Source: Pyxicephalus adspersus
Taxonomy: Eukaryota; Chordata; Amphibia; Anura; Pyxicephalidae
Reading direction: 5' to 3'
Assembly: GCF_032062135.1 (NCBI RefSeq)
Contig: NC_092859.1
Span: 127,801,459 to 127,865,458, forward strand
Length of the DNA: 64,000 bases
Both the position numbers and the translations under genes were made by a program. The notes under the pieces are model-generated. The model did not search any database. It had not been told where the DNA came from and saw only the letters and a program-made list of their open reading frames with translations. This document shows positions 1 through 14,400 of this stretch, in pieces; within the stretch, counting starts at the first letter, position 1, and every line of letters begins with the position of its first letter.

Positions 1-169
1 TATATTCCCTTCTATTGTGTGCTACTTCCCTGTCCTCTTAGTAAACTCTTCTGAGCAGGTTACTCTCCTCCTGTTACATTGTTTATATCTTTCTTCCATT
101 TGCAACCCCTTTTTATTGTACTGCTCAGCATAATATATGGGTGCTATATAAATACTGTTTATTAATATT

Positions 170-203
<34 letters not shown>
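1..203 (+). repeat. Dispersed 3'-tail repeat ending in (AAT)n
   Basis: From about position 12 the sequence reads TCTATTGTGTGCTAC, then AAACTCTTCTGAGCAGG, CTCTCCTCCTG, TTGTACTGCTCAGCATAATA and GTGCTATATAAATACTG, ending in (AAT)n at 161-203. The same order is repeated near 57.5 kb, and the last part matches the SINE tails on the opposite strand elsewhere in the window. The left boundary may lie outside the window. Confidence 0.75.
161..203. repeat. (AAT)n microsatellite
   Basis: An ATTAATATTATT lead is followed by about ten AAT units. It forms the 3' end of the repeat starting at the left edge. Confidence 0.9.
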
Positions 204-209
204 TCAATC

Positions 210-719
210 AGTTTTACCACTGCTAGTGATGTTTGCTGAGCAATGGTAATCCCTTTTTCTGATAACTATTCCAGGAGGTCCCAAGGTCCCCTTATTTGGT
301 ACAAATTGACATAAAGGCAAGGTAAGTTTAGGATAAGAAAGATACAAGGTGTGCTTGAGTCAGTACAAGGTTACTAAATAAAACACTGCACAAAGCAAAG
401 GTAAAAATGAAAGTTCAATGATTCATAGCAATTATGAATCTCTTTCCTGTAGTTAATTCCTAAAACTAGGAATTCATATTCAGTTGATATATGTGCTGAA
501 CCTGCCTCTACCACCATTACTGTCTCCACACAGTGGAGAACAGTGTGCAACAAGGCATGTTAATTCAATAATGGGGAAAAAAGATCAGCTGAACGGAAAC
601 CACACTCTACATTGATGACTAGATTACAGATGAAAGTTTTTAGGAAAGTTAAAATTACCCTCCCTTTCAACAACAATCTTTACAGTTCAATTTTCCTGAG
701 TTCAATAATGCTTTAAAAT

Positions 720-769
<50 letters not shown>

Positions 770-3700
770 CTGCATAAAGCACACTTCTTTCAGTAAAAGT
801 GTGCACAACAGAAGCTTTTGCTTGTTTACGCTGTATAATCAAATTAAATTTGATTTGAAGATCCTATTTTCAAGAGTCAAGACATTTTCAGGAAAATACT
901 GTAAGACCCTTGTCCAGCGCCAATGCTCACTAGAGTCCCCCAATCTAACTCTGTATTCTTTACCTACAGCAAGCCTCTGCTGAGCTGTGGGAGTGTAGAT
1001 GCACTGCTCGAAGCACACAGTTGTCCTAAGACTTCTGTGCTAAATGAATGGCATTTGGTAAAGGACAGAGGAGTAGAGTAAGGCAGGGGACACAATGGGA
1101 GGTCAGACAGCCCAGGGAGTAACCAGGGGATCTACAGATAACCCAGTACAGAAAAGTTCAGCAGTGGCAAGTCCGGAAAAGAGTCAGAGGTCATGCACAA
1201 GTAGGTGGTCAGTCAGCCAAACAATGTATCCAAGAGTAAAGACAAAGCAGAACTGGGGTCATAGGCAAAGGTCAGACTAGGCAGCATACAAATTACAGGG
1301 TCAGGAAACAGGCAGAATCAGCAACAGTAAATCTAACAGATAAACACACCAGCAGCAGGTCAGCCAAGCTAGAACGCAACACTGGAACATGCAATTGATG
1401 ACTATGAGGTAGCCAAAGGCTATAAAGTTCTAGCAGTCAATGGCAGGGCAGGATTGAAGCCAGAACTAATCTGCTCACTGGCTGCACTAATCTGAAATAT
1501 TCCTAATTTGCACACAGCCCCAGTCTGTGCTGGGGATGCTGATGAAAGTACCTCTCAGGTACAAGCTGCACAGCTAAAAAGAAGCAGGAGATGCTGCGAG
1601 CTGCACAGCAAAAGGCAGACAACTAATTTGTTAATGTCCTTTGCTGCCACAAGCAATGCCACTGGAGAGTATAAACAGGACGTGATATACTGGGGTGACT
1701 CATAGCAGGGGATAGCCAGCCATATAAGCAATCTCCTAACAAATACAGCTTATTACAGCAAATAAACTTTTCACATGTATTGTTTAGTGTTATAATAAAC
1801 CCATCCTATAGTATATATTTAATAATATTATAGGACAATTACTTCTACTAGTTATGTCCATTAAAGTAGAGGGGAGACTCAAGACATCTTTCCTGCCACG
1901 ACTGAATTTAGACTGCTAGGTAGTCCACACTCTAATTCAGTAAAGCAATGTAAAATGAAGTTATAGGTAATAATATTGACAAGAAAAAGACATTACAGTG
2001 CCTTACACCAGTTTATAGAAGTCACAATCACGAAGACTGCTGATTAGCTGTTATGCCTTACTGCACTTTACACATCCACATTTACCTTATTAAATAAAGG
2101 CCTTCAACTTTAATGGCTCCAAAAATTGCCATTATATTATTGGTTTTACTGTCTATGAAGTGCACTTGGCTGAAAAGTGAAGTAAATGATTCCGAAAAGA
2201 ACTCAATAGAACAGTAAGCTGTTGGATAAGGGTTAAGAATTTTAGAAGCATCTGTGAGCAGGAAATATGCAAGTTTATTTCAAGTTGCAGCTAGAAACAG
2301 ACGGAAAGGTGTTTGATCTACTTTGGAGCTAAAAATAGAACCAATCTTTTTCATCTAATGACAATATTTCAGACAGACATACACTTCCATGCCGCAGAAG
2401 CCTAAGTAATTTACAATGTCCTTGAAATCGACTTTCACGCTCAGGTGTTTCCTTAGTTCTAGTAAATTCACTTTGAAGCAATTTCTGCTATATAAACTGC
2501 TGAACTTTAAAGTATAATTGCTGTCTGGTCTACTGGCTGTATATGATGCCATGCTTTGGTTTGTAGAGCACAACCTATTAGGACAGAAGTACTTGCATTC
2601 ACAATAGGACAAATTTAGTGCATAATACTTAGCAACTACCCACTTATGCAAGTCTTTGTTATTTGTCAAGTAAGTGGCCTCTTGAAATCCCATGAAATGC
2701 AAAGAAGAATGTCTAAAAAAGGGCTCCAGGCAAACAGCTAAATACACAGTGGAAATATGCAAAAGTGATAGGTTTTACCTTCCCAAAGATTTGTATTTAT
2801 GTCTTTTCAGTCCTGCAGTTTAAACAGCTTCACCAAGCAGCATGATCAGGAGGATGACCTTACTTGCCTTTGCTGCAATTCAGCAAAGTTTGATTGCCTC
2901 ACTGTCCCTGGTATGTTACCAGAGAGCAAATGAGCAGCAACTGTTTTCCCTCTGATCACTTTGCTCTCTTCTCACATTGTCACATGCAACATGTGCATGC
3001 AATACACCTGATTGGCTGCTAGTAATGCCCCCCAGATTTACAGTTTTATTGTTGCTGTATAGGAGGATAGAGCAGATTTTTAACCTCGAGACAAGGTGTT
3101 GCAAGTCAGATTGTAATCCCTTCCATCACAGGGTATCCTCGCCATACCTGCATTTTTCTTTGAGCTGCTCATGTGCAACATTCCCTAAACGTCTCTTTCT
3201 GCGTTTCCAGCTTTCTTTACAATGCTCTTATTTGTAGCCAGGGGAAAGAGATTGATGCGTCCATCATACCCCCCACCACACTAGCCCTTCAGCAGTGGGG
3301 AGGCATACAAAACTATGGACGAGGGCTATGGCCATACTTTCTGGGGCTTGTAGCCCCGATGAACTGGGGCCCTGCAAGTACAAGACCTGGTCACAATTGC
3401 AACATCTCATTTCTGTGCTCCATAGCAAGTGCTGTGGTTTCTATGATGCTTCCTTTGCCCCTGGCACCATGTTAATCAAAATACAGATACAAACAATGAC
3501 ACAGGATGAGGTAAGGACTCCACCCAAAACCGCTTACAATTTAAAAGGTGGGGGAAATTTGCACACAATTGGCTATGGCTATTGGCTATGAGTGCCTGTA
3601 CTTTTCAAAGTATCATTGTTTTTAATGTTCATTTACTAAATAATTGTTTTTGTAGCTACAACAACTATGAAAATAGTGAGTAAGATTCTATTTATCACAG

Positions 3701-6700
3701 GCATGACCCATGTTTCTCTATCACATGCTTCCTAACATTATACAAGTAATGCAGAAACCCTGTCATCTGGGGCCTTAAGTTGGTTACTTTTCAAATGGAT
3801 CAATCAGCTTGCCTAATCCATCTGTGCTTGCAGAGACATACCATTAAATCCTAAACTGCTAAAAGCCCTTGAGGAATGGCAGCTCTTTGCTAAGTCCAAG
3901 GCCAGCCTGTTCACAACAGCCCTTTGTATGGCAAACAATTCCAAATACTCTAAATCAACCCAATGAAAAGTATTCTGTGTGCATTTATCATACTTAGTCA
4001 CAGGAAAAACCCAATAAAGTACATATGGAGGACTAAAGGATCATTGATCTCTGTGGAAATCAAAAGCCACAGACCATGCCAGAGTTCTTCTGGTATATAA
4101 TAATAGCCTTTGTTTGGCTCACCTTTACAGTTTTAGGTAACTCAGCTAGAGACATATGCACACATGGAGGAAGAAGTATGACCTTTTACGTTTAACTTTT
4201 GCAGTTAATGAGCTCATGTATTCTGATAGCCAACAAAGCATTTGCATATCAAATAGCTTTTATAGATTACACACTGCCATAAAAAGATTTTAGCAGGATA
4301 CTTTGCTTACACAAACTGCTGTTTAAATTGTTGTTTTCAGTGTTATGTTAATTAGGCAAGAGATGCAACATGCAAGCAAGCCAATGGTCAAATCTTACAT
4401 TTTTTTGACAATATATAATATCTAGTAATTATAAGGTATTATTTATATGAACAATCTTTTTAAATATAGTTAGCAAATTACATAGGTTACTACATATGAG
4501 TGTGTACATTTCTGACACATACAACTAATGCACTTGGGATGTAACCATTTCATTAATAAAGAGTTCACATTCCATGGCTGCTGTCTGATTTTATACTGTT
4601 GGAATTATTTTATTTTACAGGAAACCATGCAGTCTAGAGGGTACTAACTAGTTACCCAATAATGTGAATTTCTGAATAAAGCCTGACCCATTCCTAACTC
4701 TAGCCAATCCTCATCAGGGTTTTACTTTATCTATTTATGTTGTGTATGGTGTCCAAATAATTTTCCAAGGGTTAGATGGACAAGAAGTAATAGATATTGT
4801 TTTATAATGAGGATAAAGATTGGAATACAACACATTTTGTAATTGAAGTTAATAACCTTTGTGAAAGGTGTGTTGCTGTCTGTGTTTTCCTATCCTTGTT
4901 ATATCAGTTCCACGCATTTCTTTTCCTGTCACAAGGATAAAAAGTGAAGGGGAATCCCTCCAGTGTGGTTTCAGGCAGCAACAAAAGCCTGACAAAAATT
5001 CTGACACTTTTCCATGTGACTGCAGCTAAGCTTTAAAAAGACTAGTCACTTTGCATAATTAGGCCAAAGTGTCAGAGTCTTATTAAAACCCATTTCCAAA
5101 CTACTTTTCCCTGCTTTTCTAAGCTTCTCCACCATTTTATTACTCTGCAAAAAAATAATTATATTTTTGTATACATGGGTCAGAGATTACACTGCTCAAG
5201 ATTAACATGTGAAGGTAAACATAAGTAGCTAAAGTGACTTTTTATTACATTTTGGTTTGCTATGATTTCATAGATTGTCAAAAAAAAATAAACAGGTGCA
5301 AATACTGTTGCATTAAAATGACAAGATTTCAGTGCTTTTAGAAGTATGAACATTTATAATTAGCTCAATAGGGCTGACTGCTGAGCTTAAAGGTTAAAAA
5401 AAAGGTCTCTTCCAGTTCCAGGTCCTCTTTTACTTACTGTGGACCATTTCTAACAGCGATTTTAGAAGTGGCAAAGCAAAGAAACACATTCCAAGCTTGG
5501 CATTTCAGTCTCACAAATCCCCTAATCCTCTGTAAATTAAAAACCCTCTAAGTGCTATTGGGACTTGTAATATGAACTCCCATCTTGACACCAACAATAA
5601 ATAGAGACTAGTCAAAGTAATTAATGTAAAACAGCTTTCTTAACACAGAATGTTATAACCTACAGGTAGTTAGAGGATAATGCATCTATACAGTAGCTTC
5701 AAATGAATATTAATTATTCTTACAAAACAAAAGACTTTGTCAGCTTAGCTGTACAGTAATAGGGATGTGAGCAAATATCTGTGAGATTAAGCTTGTTTGT
5801 ATAATACAAGGCAAAATACAAGAATGTAATGTAGGATTTCTAAAGAAAGTAAAGTTGTGGTTGGGATAGAAGCAGGTTGATTTTAAGGATACAGTGATTG
5901 AGACTTACATTTTACTAGCATGGGTAAATTTCATTTTGTATTTACTGTAACCAAAAAAATCATAAAATATATTGTCAGAGGCTGTACTGTGCAATAATAG
6001 TCATATAAGGAACGGTATGGCATTGGGTCCAACACATTGACGAAAACAGACCTTTATTGAATAAATAAAGTCTGACCTATGGCTTGATGAAGGCTTAGTC
6101 ACCCCCTTCCTCTTTTGCAGTAGGCACTGTTCGCCTTAATAAAGCATAAAAATTACTTTTAACAGTACCAATCACTCCCCCAGTACTATCTCCAAGCCCA
6201 TTTATAGATCAGTTGTCAAAGTAGGTTGCAAGCAATGGCATACTATGGGTCAAGCTGGGATCCCAAATGGGCCAAAAGTTAATAAATACACTTAGTCTTT
6301 AATCCACAGGTCCTAATGTAGTTCTTAGCTTGCATGATAACAGCTTTTTCATCAATGGATTATTGTAAAATACAAATATTCATTGCCCCCACATGTAATT
6401 AGGAAAGATGTTGGCATTTACTACCAGGGATTTGTTACTAGGTAGATATACTTACCACCGTATTTTTAGCACCAGTCCTCCAAGCTAAAGAAATGACTGT
6501 CTATCCACAGCGTCTACTTTTGGTTTGAAATGAGACTTATCTCTTTTTGTTGTCCTATGGGATCTAGAGCCAGAAGAAGACCTGGCAGCATAATTGGTTT
6601 AACAAAGCAGGCTGTGGTAACTAAAAATGCATTCCAGGTATGGAGTTCTATTACCATTTTGACTGGTGGTAACAATAATTATCCTTATTTTAATGTATAG

Positions 6701-7517
6701 GAACAGTCATGTATTGCGGCTTATGCAGCAAGGTCTACACAGTACTTTTGGTTCCAACTGACATGTAGGACAGGAACAGCTCCTAGTTCACATTACCAAC
6801 TGATCTATAGTATGTAGCTGGGATATTGATGTTATGCAAGATAGGGTGCCCAGATTAATATTTCTAAAAGTATTCTGTGCCTTCAAGCAAGGAATTTCCC
6901 ATCAATTTATGCCAATTTTTCAAACATATTATATATGAGTATGCAGCCATGTATTCATATAACAGTTGCAGGTTCGGCTGCCAGCTTTTCTTTATATTGG
7001 TTGAGCTTTACTACTCATGCATGCAGCGTTGCAGAGTTGCTGAAAATAGCCCTTATGAAGCTGATGTCTTATCTTAATATCTGTCAAAAAGTTAAAGTAT
7101 CTTATAAATTTAGTACAGTAACAAAAATATGCAAGAATATGCAGGTAAACGTCTGAAAGTTTATTTCGTATTGTTTAGGGTCACCACTGATAAAAAAAAA
7201 AAAAACTCTAAATACAGGCTCATAAAAAAGCACTATACATACCTTGTACATTGTAAATGTTAAGTACAGAGCTTTTCTAAAAATCAACCATTGCCCAAAG
7301 TCTGATGGATTACTGCATTTAAAGTATTGCTCTGGCCAAAAATCCCAAATAAACAAGAAAATGTATAGCCTAAAAGGTAACAACCCAAAATCTAAAAATA
7401 TTTTACCACTATTTTTCCGCTACTTGAATGTTCAGTACCGGATCAAATTCAAGTCTTTCCACCACTTGCGTTTACAAATACATTTTATGATGTAATAAAG
7501 ATTGCATAGCTGCACAA
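210..7517. other. Non-coding, probably UNC13C intron
   Basis: No exon or RNA gene was recognised. The stretch 1040-1500 is less AT-rich, with many CAGG and GTCAG words, and is probably an old dispersed repeat of unknown family. Open frames near 2.4-2.8 kb and 3.0-3.6 kb have no recognisable domains. The rest is ordinary AT-rich sequence. Confidence 0.5.
723..764. repeat. (TA)n microsatellite
   Basis: About 20 uninterrupted TA units are present. Confidence 0.95.
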
Positions 7518-7665
7518 TTGGCTCCTTTTAAAAAACAGGGAATTTGGCATTTCTTCAAAGATTCCCTGGTAGGAATCACATGCCATTGAATACATGGACC
7601 TGGAAGATTTCCACAAAGGAATGTTTGAGGGAATGTCAGATTCTCTGTTTTATAAATAGAGCCAA
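7518..7665. mobile_element. Short palindromic MITE
   Basis: The left half reads TTGGCTCCTTTTAAAAAACA and GGGAATTTGGCATTTCTTCA. The right half on the minus strand reads TTTGGCTCTATTTATAAAAC and AGAGAATCTGACATTCCCTC. The two arms, each about 60 bases, match at roughly seven positions in ten by eye. No open frame and no clear target duplication were seen. Confidence 0.65.
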
Positions 7666-9920
7666 ATGTGTGTATTTTCTTTTATCTAAGAAGAGCTCTT
7701 TATAAATAAAAAAAAAACGTGTACATGGTAATGCAAATTAAACAGGGCATTTATCGATCTAGTATCTAGGACTTATTTATCCTTGTATTGTGTTACTGTA
7801 TACCTATAGTGCATCTATAGCAAAACATTTTTGTTTTGTATTTTGGATAGCACAGGGAAGGATGAGAACCCGTCAGTTAATACTTTTGTTGGAGGCCTCA
7901 TTAGAGAGAGTCCTTTACTTCCTGTCTGGTTAGAAGACAGTATCCCTTTGCCTCGTATTCCAGCTGCCTGGACACTATTTGACAATAATTGAATTGAATT
8001 GAACAGTAGAACTGGACTTTTTGGCTCTTAACTTGAACAGCCAACAGCCACAGGAAGTAAATGGAAATATCTCTATTAGAGCCCCAAGAATGAAGTAACA
8101 CATTACAGGAGTTCTAACCCTTTCCCATTTTATCCAAACACTGCTTGATAACACAAATATCCAATCTGCCAATCACATGCCAGCAACGCAATGCATTCAG
8201 GTGATGTAGACATAAACAAACAACCAAACATCAAAATGAGGAAGAAAGGTGAAAAGTGAGTAAACATGACATGACATGGCTGTTTGTGTCAAGCTGGTTG
8301 GTCTGAGTATTTCAGAAAGTTCTGGCCTGCTGGAATTTTTATACACAACCATGTTTTCTACTGCAAATAGTCTGAAGAAAGAAAAATATTCAACGAGTTG
8401 CAGTTATCTGTTGAAAATGACTTGTTGTTGCAAGAGACGTAGTAGACTGGCCAGACTGATTTGAGGTTATAGAGGGGCAACAGTAACTCAAATAACCACA
8501 TTATATAACTAAGGTATGCCACTACTTGTACTCAAACCCCTCAAACTTTGAAGCAGATGGACTAAGCAGCAGATCACACGGGATGTAACTCCTGTCAGCT
8601 AAGAAAATAAACCTTAGGATAAATTTTGCACAAGCTTACCAAAATTGGACAAAGAAGATTGGGTAACATTACCTGGTCTTATGAGTTTGGATTTCTGCTG
8701 CAACATTCCAATGGTAGGGCCAGAATTTGGTGATAACAACATTGTATCAATGGTTCAGACTGGTGGTGGTGATATAGTGCTGTGTGTGATATTTTCTTGG
8801 CAGACTTTGGACATCTCAGTACCAACTGAACATCAATGAAAAACAGTCTGACTTCATATTTTTTCTGACCATGTCCACCCCTTTACATTAAACATTTAAC
8901 CATCACAGCAAACCAGAGAATGTAGATGATAAGTTCATAAGGTCACAACTTGAAGGATTTGGTTCAGGCTGGTGTTAACCTCTAACCAACCAAAGAACAG
9001 TAGCAATAGATTTAGACTTGAAAAGCTTCCAAATGCACTGATTGCAGTTTTACATTAATTAAAATATGTTTTAGAGTCAATTCTGTCATTTAGCATCTCA
9101 TTTAACAAACGTATGTAACCATAGTGATAGTGACCCTTAAAATATTGCATTAATTAGACTATGTATAACAACAGTGTTTTTCTGCTCAGAATAATCTGTT
9201 CTATAAAAAGGTATGTTTTGATCATTCAAAAATAAAGTTAAGGAACGTTAATGTAAAGTTAAAAGTAAACATGAGCCCAGATCATGCCTACTAATGTTTT
9301 CAGAATAGGCCATTAAAGAAATGTAAAACGAACCCCCATTTATCTCCATATCAGTATGTATTCTGAAGAAATACTTTTAGGAGTTTACAAAAAGGCTGGT
9401 GGTGAGGTACAGTGTTTGGTATGGATGGCGGCATGACTCCATGTTTGAGTTTTGAGAAAGGACCAACCACATGCAACTTTTTACATATGAGTGGTCATTT
9501 AGGAGAGTGGGCATACGTCTGTGGCCAGCACTAGCAGCTAGCTAAAGTCTAGTAAGTTTGTTTTAAAGCAGTTTTTTGGATTACAGATCTGGCCTACAGT
9601 ATATAAATTAGCCCTGTTGTGTTTTTGCCCTAATGAAAACAAAATACATAAATACATTCTAGTTACAAGCAGTGAAATAAGCATCATTTAAGCTCATTTA
9701 TTTATTCTGCAGTGCAGTTTAGCATTAGCAAATGTGTCCGTGGTTAATACTATGGCTGTCTCATCCTTTTAAGCAGAAAAAGTTTGCATGCTAAAACTTT
9801 TTAGAGTCTCCGGGCCTGATTTTGGAAGTATATGCATCCCCATTTACACAGAGGCATGTGCAACCAGGTCTAACAGCTAAAGGTAAACTTGTATTTTCAA
9901 AATGGGATTGTCATTAAAAT

Positions 9921-10200
9921 GAATATTATTGTTTGTTTATATAACGATAAAATATTACTTAGCACTTTACAGAGTCTGTAGTCATGTCAAATTTGTGCCT
10001 TGGAGAAGCTCACAATATAATGTTCCCACCACAGTCTCGGGCTACTTTCCTTACATAATCTGAACACTATGTTTAGAGGAAGCCAATTAACCTACTATGT
10101 TTTCTGTGATCTGATTGAAACCTCATGCAAACACAGGTAGAACATACAAATTCTATGCAGAGAGTGTCCCGCAAAAGAAAGATTGTTAACCACAAAGCCA
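9921..10200 (-). repeat. V-SINE-like SINE, degenerate copy with central core
   Basis: On the minus strand it starts TGGCTTTGTGGTTAAC, a decayed A-box head. The core follows, containing TTTGTATGTTCTACCTGTGT and GTAGGTTAATTGGCTTCC, which resembles the conserved core of vertebrate V-SINEs. It then has the TTGTGAGCTTCTCCAAGG body and a tail ending in a TATAAACAAACAATAATATT-like tract. The internal B box is not recognisable. It is longer and older than the copy near 48 kb. Confidence 0.7.
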
Positions 10201-10955
10201 AAAATTCAAACAAAACAACACAGTAAACATATGGCTAATGCACTAAAACATATAGTGTGCCAGGCATCACATGCTTTTCCATGACAGTTTAGTAGTCATG
10301 TACCTGGAAAGAGCCATAGTTAATGGTATAGAGAGATAGTGCAGGGCACATTACACACATGCATTAGCACTGGAAAGAGTGCACACTTCATTTTATACAC
10401 TCCTGCCTGTTGCATGGTTGTATATTGATAATAACTTTTAAATACATTCTATTACTATCAACATTGTATATGTTTTTTTGCAACTACCTAAAGATCATCT
10501 TCAACAACTAAACTCAGAAAAATTCTAGGGAAATATGGTTAGAAATGATATGGTGGATAACTAAACGGATGGGCAGTACAACTATTGTCATATCCTATGG
10601 AGGAAGACGCAGCATGTTGCTTTCCACTCATCCTTCCTATCCCCCTGCCTTGGTCTTGTTCTTTTTAGTTTCTACTTTAAAGATTATCTTCTGTTAAAAA
10701 AAATCTGAAATATTTTAGAGAAATATGCTTGAAAAAAACAAGAAGAGGAATAAAGAAACTTTAATGCCATATATCAAACTAGACTAAAAATAGGAAATGG
10801 AATAAATTCCTCTTTTATCAAAATCTAATGCAACTCAAAGCAGCCAGATTTTCTTAAAAATGAAATGGTTTCAATTCAGTCAACAAGGAACTTTAAAGCG
10901 ATTAACACAACTGCCACAAATCATGTGGTTACCAAACTCCCCTGTATAAGCACAT

Positions 10956-11272
10956 TAGGCCTGATTTACTAAAGACTGGAGAAGATAGACCATTTTGGGT
11001 GAAACATGGTGATGCAGCAAACCTGGAATGATTTTCTTCAAAACAGTTTGCTATTTAGTAAGTTATTTCAATCTTTGACCGGGTCATAGATAATAGTGAG
11101 AATAACTAAAAGTACAAGATCATTGCAGCTGTGCAATTACGGTTATCTATAAGAAAATTATTTTATTACAAAACTTTAATAAATAAAATACATTTCAGGT
11201 TTGCTGGATCACCATATTTCTCTTATGATGGTCTATCTTCTTCAGTTTTAATGAACTTTCCCATATTTGGCC
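10956..11272. mobile_element. Diverged relative of the palindromic MITE at 49.4 kb
   Basis: The left arm GGCCTGATTTACTAAAGACT with GAGAAGATAGACCAT pairs with a right arm which on the minus strand reads GGCCAAATATGGGAAAGTTC and GAAGAAGATAGACCAT. Inside, AGCAAACCTGGAATGATTTT matches the ACCTGGAAT block of the 49.4-kb copy. The middle is not self-complementary, which suggests an interrupted or expanded copy. Confidence 0.6.
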
Positions 11273-11440
11273 TATTGATAGTGATACATTTTTTCACTCA
11301 GTCACAGAAAGGGTAAATAATCATTTGTGATCTTCTTTAATCTTATGTATGTACAAGTGTCCTAAAAAATCAGAGAGAAGGCTGTTAGTGATCCACACTG
11401 TTTGATCTTTATTGCCTGAAAAATGTCATTAATCCTGCTT

Positions 11441-11490
11441 TCATTCATTCTCTCCATCCATCCATCCATTCATCCATTCTCTTCATCCTT
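11441..11490. repeat. (TCCA)n simple repeat, imperfect
   Basis: TCATTCATTC is followed by about six TCCA/TCCATTCA units. A pyrimidine-rich stretch continues to about 11495. Confidence 0.85.
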
Positions 11491-14400
11491 CTTCATAGCA
11501 AGAATCTGCTTGGCAGACAGTATAGTAAATGAGATCCATATTTTTATGGAAGGATCACTAACAACAGTATTGTGTACCTAGCATTAACTGCTAAAACAGC
11601 TTATCAAACTGATCACCTAAGGCCAAGGAAAATAAAAAGAACAATACACATTTTATATTGACATTTAAAAGGATTATCACCAATACATATATATACATTC
11701 TTTACATATATCTGGTCCTCTCACTTTAAAATGGTTTAGAGCTTTAGTGACTTAAAAAAGAAACATCAGACTGCACTTAATACAGTCTTCAGAATGAATG
11801 ACATTATTCACCCGCAGGCTATATACAGTAATTAGGTTATTTGCAATTAAATATTGAAAACTATAGACCAGTGAAATTCACTGAGAGCAGGGCACACAAT
11901 TACAATGAATATATCTTTAATGGCATGATCAGACTCTGAGGTTTAACATATGTCAAATTTATGTAAACCCCAACAATAAACTTATTTTATTTGCTCCCTT
12001 TTGATCTTTTAAATGCTGCACAATAAATTTATTTATTTTCACACTCACAGTGTAAACATTTTACAATTAGAAGCTTTAGAAGCTTCAGCAACTAAGATAG
12101 ACCGTCTTGGCTGGAGGACATTCAGTATCATCTAGGCCTTTCCTCTCCAACCTGACTGTCCCTGAACCCTCCCATTTATTATAGTTCAGTTCCATCTATC
12201 ATGGAGGCTTAGAATTATACATGCGTATTATCTATGGAAATCAGCATGTCAATACAGTCCCTGAAAGAATGCCCACTCTTCCAGAATGATATTCACCAAT
12301 CTAGGTATTTAGATATTTGCATAATTTCCCTCTAGAGCCAACTCACAGCTCACTTCAGTATTCTTGATCTATGTACTGACTTAGAGTGCCATGATCTTTT
12401 AAGGTACACCTTGTTAGTCACTTCTACTAGTCACGATCTTCCTGCATTGCACAAAGAAACACAAAGATCCAGAGATGATGTCACTGGCTCTAAATTAAAG
12501 TATATAAAAAATAGAAAACTTTTATCTAAAAGGTTTATCAACATGAGGGGAAGATTGAAGAACCGGGAAAGGCAAATAAAATCAGATTTAACGTTGGCTT
12601 TAAAATGTGTCACTACTTTTTGCAATGTATTGTTTAATAAAATAAGTGTTTAAACACCTTATCAGGATTTTATTTCTAGCTGTATCCTAAATGGTTAGAT
12701 TAATCTCTGTCTCAACAGGTAATTATGTCAGGAAAACAGAAAGTAGTCCAAAATATGAAAGTTCCCACAGAAATGACATCTGTTTCAGTGATAACTGTCT
12801 AAGCTAGGATTTTTTTCACACTTTAGAGAGATATTTTAATGAAGTAGCCCTGCCTCCCCTCTACACTAACCTAAATTTACACACCCTCCGCATCCATAAT
12901 TACAATGATCTAAGCTCTGATGCCTGCATCTGTGTAGTACAGCCTTATTAACTTTTATATGACACACTATATTCTTGTATACCTTGTTGGGAAATGGAAA
13001 ATAGAACTGAATAAGTCTGTAATGCACAGGTTTTTGCAGCATAGTGGTGCAGGTTGTAGACAGATGTCAGACTCAGTGCCTAGATCTTGGTAAGTCTTGG
13101 AAGTGAAGATTGCGTTGGTTTAGGTCAGTAGGGAAGAAGGGTGGTTTAGTGTACTTCATTTAAAGTATATGTATCCTTTAACTGTAGAATTAGTAAAAAG
13201 AAATCTCTCTGGTGGGACAAGAAAATTGTCACAGGTTTTCTTAACCATTTCATGTTGATCTAACACTTTATTGCTGTCCTCCCCTGCTTAGTCTATGTGT
13301 TTATTCCATTTACACAGTCCCGTTCTGTGATAGCTTTTGAACTGTGCAGCTATAGCGAAATAGCATAACTCAATGGAAGTTCTTGATATTCGCTAACTAG
13401 ACTTTCCTCCCAGCCAATCACTGAGCTCTTTTTTTGCTCCAATAAGCAAAAGGAACTTGATGGAGCTTTGCTGTCTCCGCATTGTGGCCAGACTTTGATG
13501 AAATGGACGGGCCACAAAGTGCACAGCACAGTATAACAGAAAGCAAATAGTGATATTTGCTTTCTATATTTTAGAATTCATATCTCCACTTTAGACTTAA
13601 AAGTTTGTATTTACTCCTTTAAAGTAAATCACATTAAGTAGTATGAAAACATCATACCCAGGCTAAGATTACAGTTCACCTTATAAGTTACCTCTACCAA
13701 AGACTTAAAACTTCTGTATTTTACTCCCTTAAAGGAAATCACATAAAAGTGTGAATACATTATAACTAGGCAAATTCCAATTGACATGATGTTCAAGATG
13801 AATATTTCCTCAATGGATTTTTTTCTGGTGTAACCTCTGTGATGTATGAATACACTTGTGTGTATGAATGGGCTCATATAACATTCTTATAAAACAAACC
13901 AAGTGGCAGCACACAGGCATAAACCAGCTACATAGGACAGATTCTTACTTTAAATGCCCTTACATGCAGTAAAAATTCCTGTATTGTATTTCAGGAAGAT
14001 ACATAAGTTTAAATAAACCCTAAAGCCTGGTCTTGGTGGGTTGTTTAGGATAGAATTAATTTTTTAAATGGACTTCACCCACACATTTTTCCAGTATACT
14101 ACGAATATAAGTTATCTAATATAAGTTATCTGCTGATCCCTTTTTCTGACTACGGTATTTATTGTTGAGGAACAAGGATTCTGTCAAGGTGACAATTGTT
14201 ATCAGACAAAAAGATTATGTTTATAATTTTTGTAATGGAATGAAACAAAAAATTATAATTGGTTGGTGGTAAAATAAAGTAATAGCTACTATCAAATAGT
14301 AAATAGAAGTGACCCACAGAAAGCAATTAAATGTTACTTTGAAGACAATTGTTAGTTCAGAGAAAGATGATTTCTAATTGGTTACTGTGGGACTTAGACA

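Noticed and set aside
1040..1730. Possible LTR or retroelement fragment, GC-richer with CAGG words
   Set aside because: No terminal TG/CA pair, target duplication, primer-binding site or coding homology was found; left as unclassified sequence.
2355..2762. 135-codon minus-strand open frame
   Set aside because: No recognisable domain, aromatic and Cys-rich composition typical of translated AT-rich DNA, no convincing splice or promoter context.
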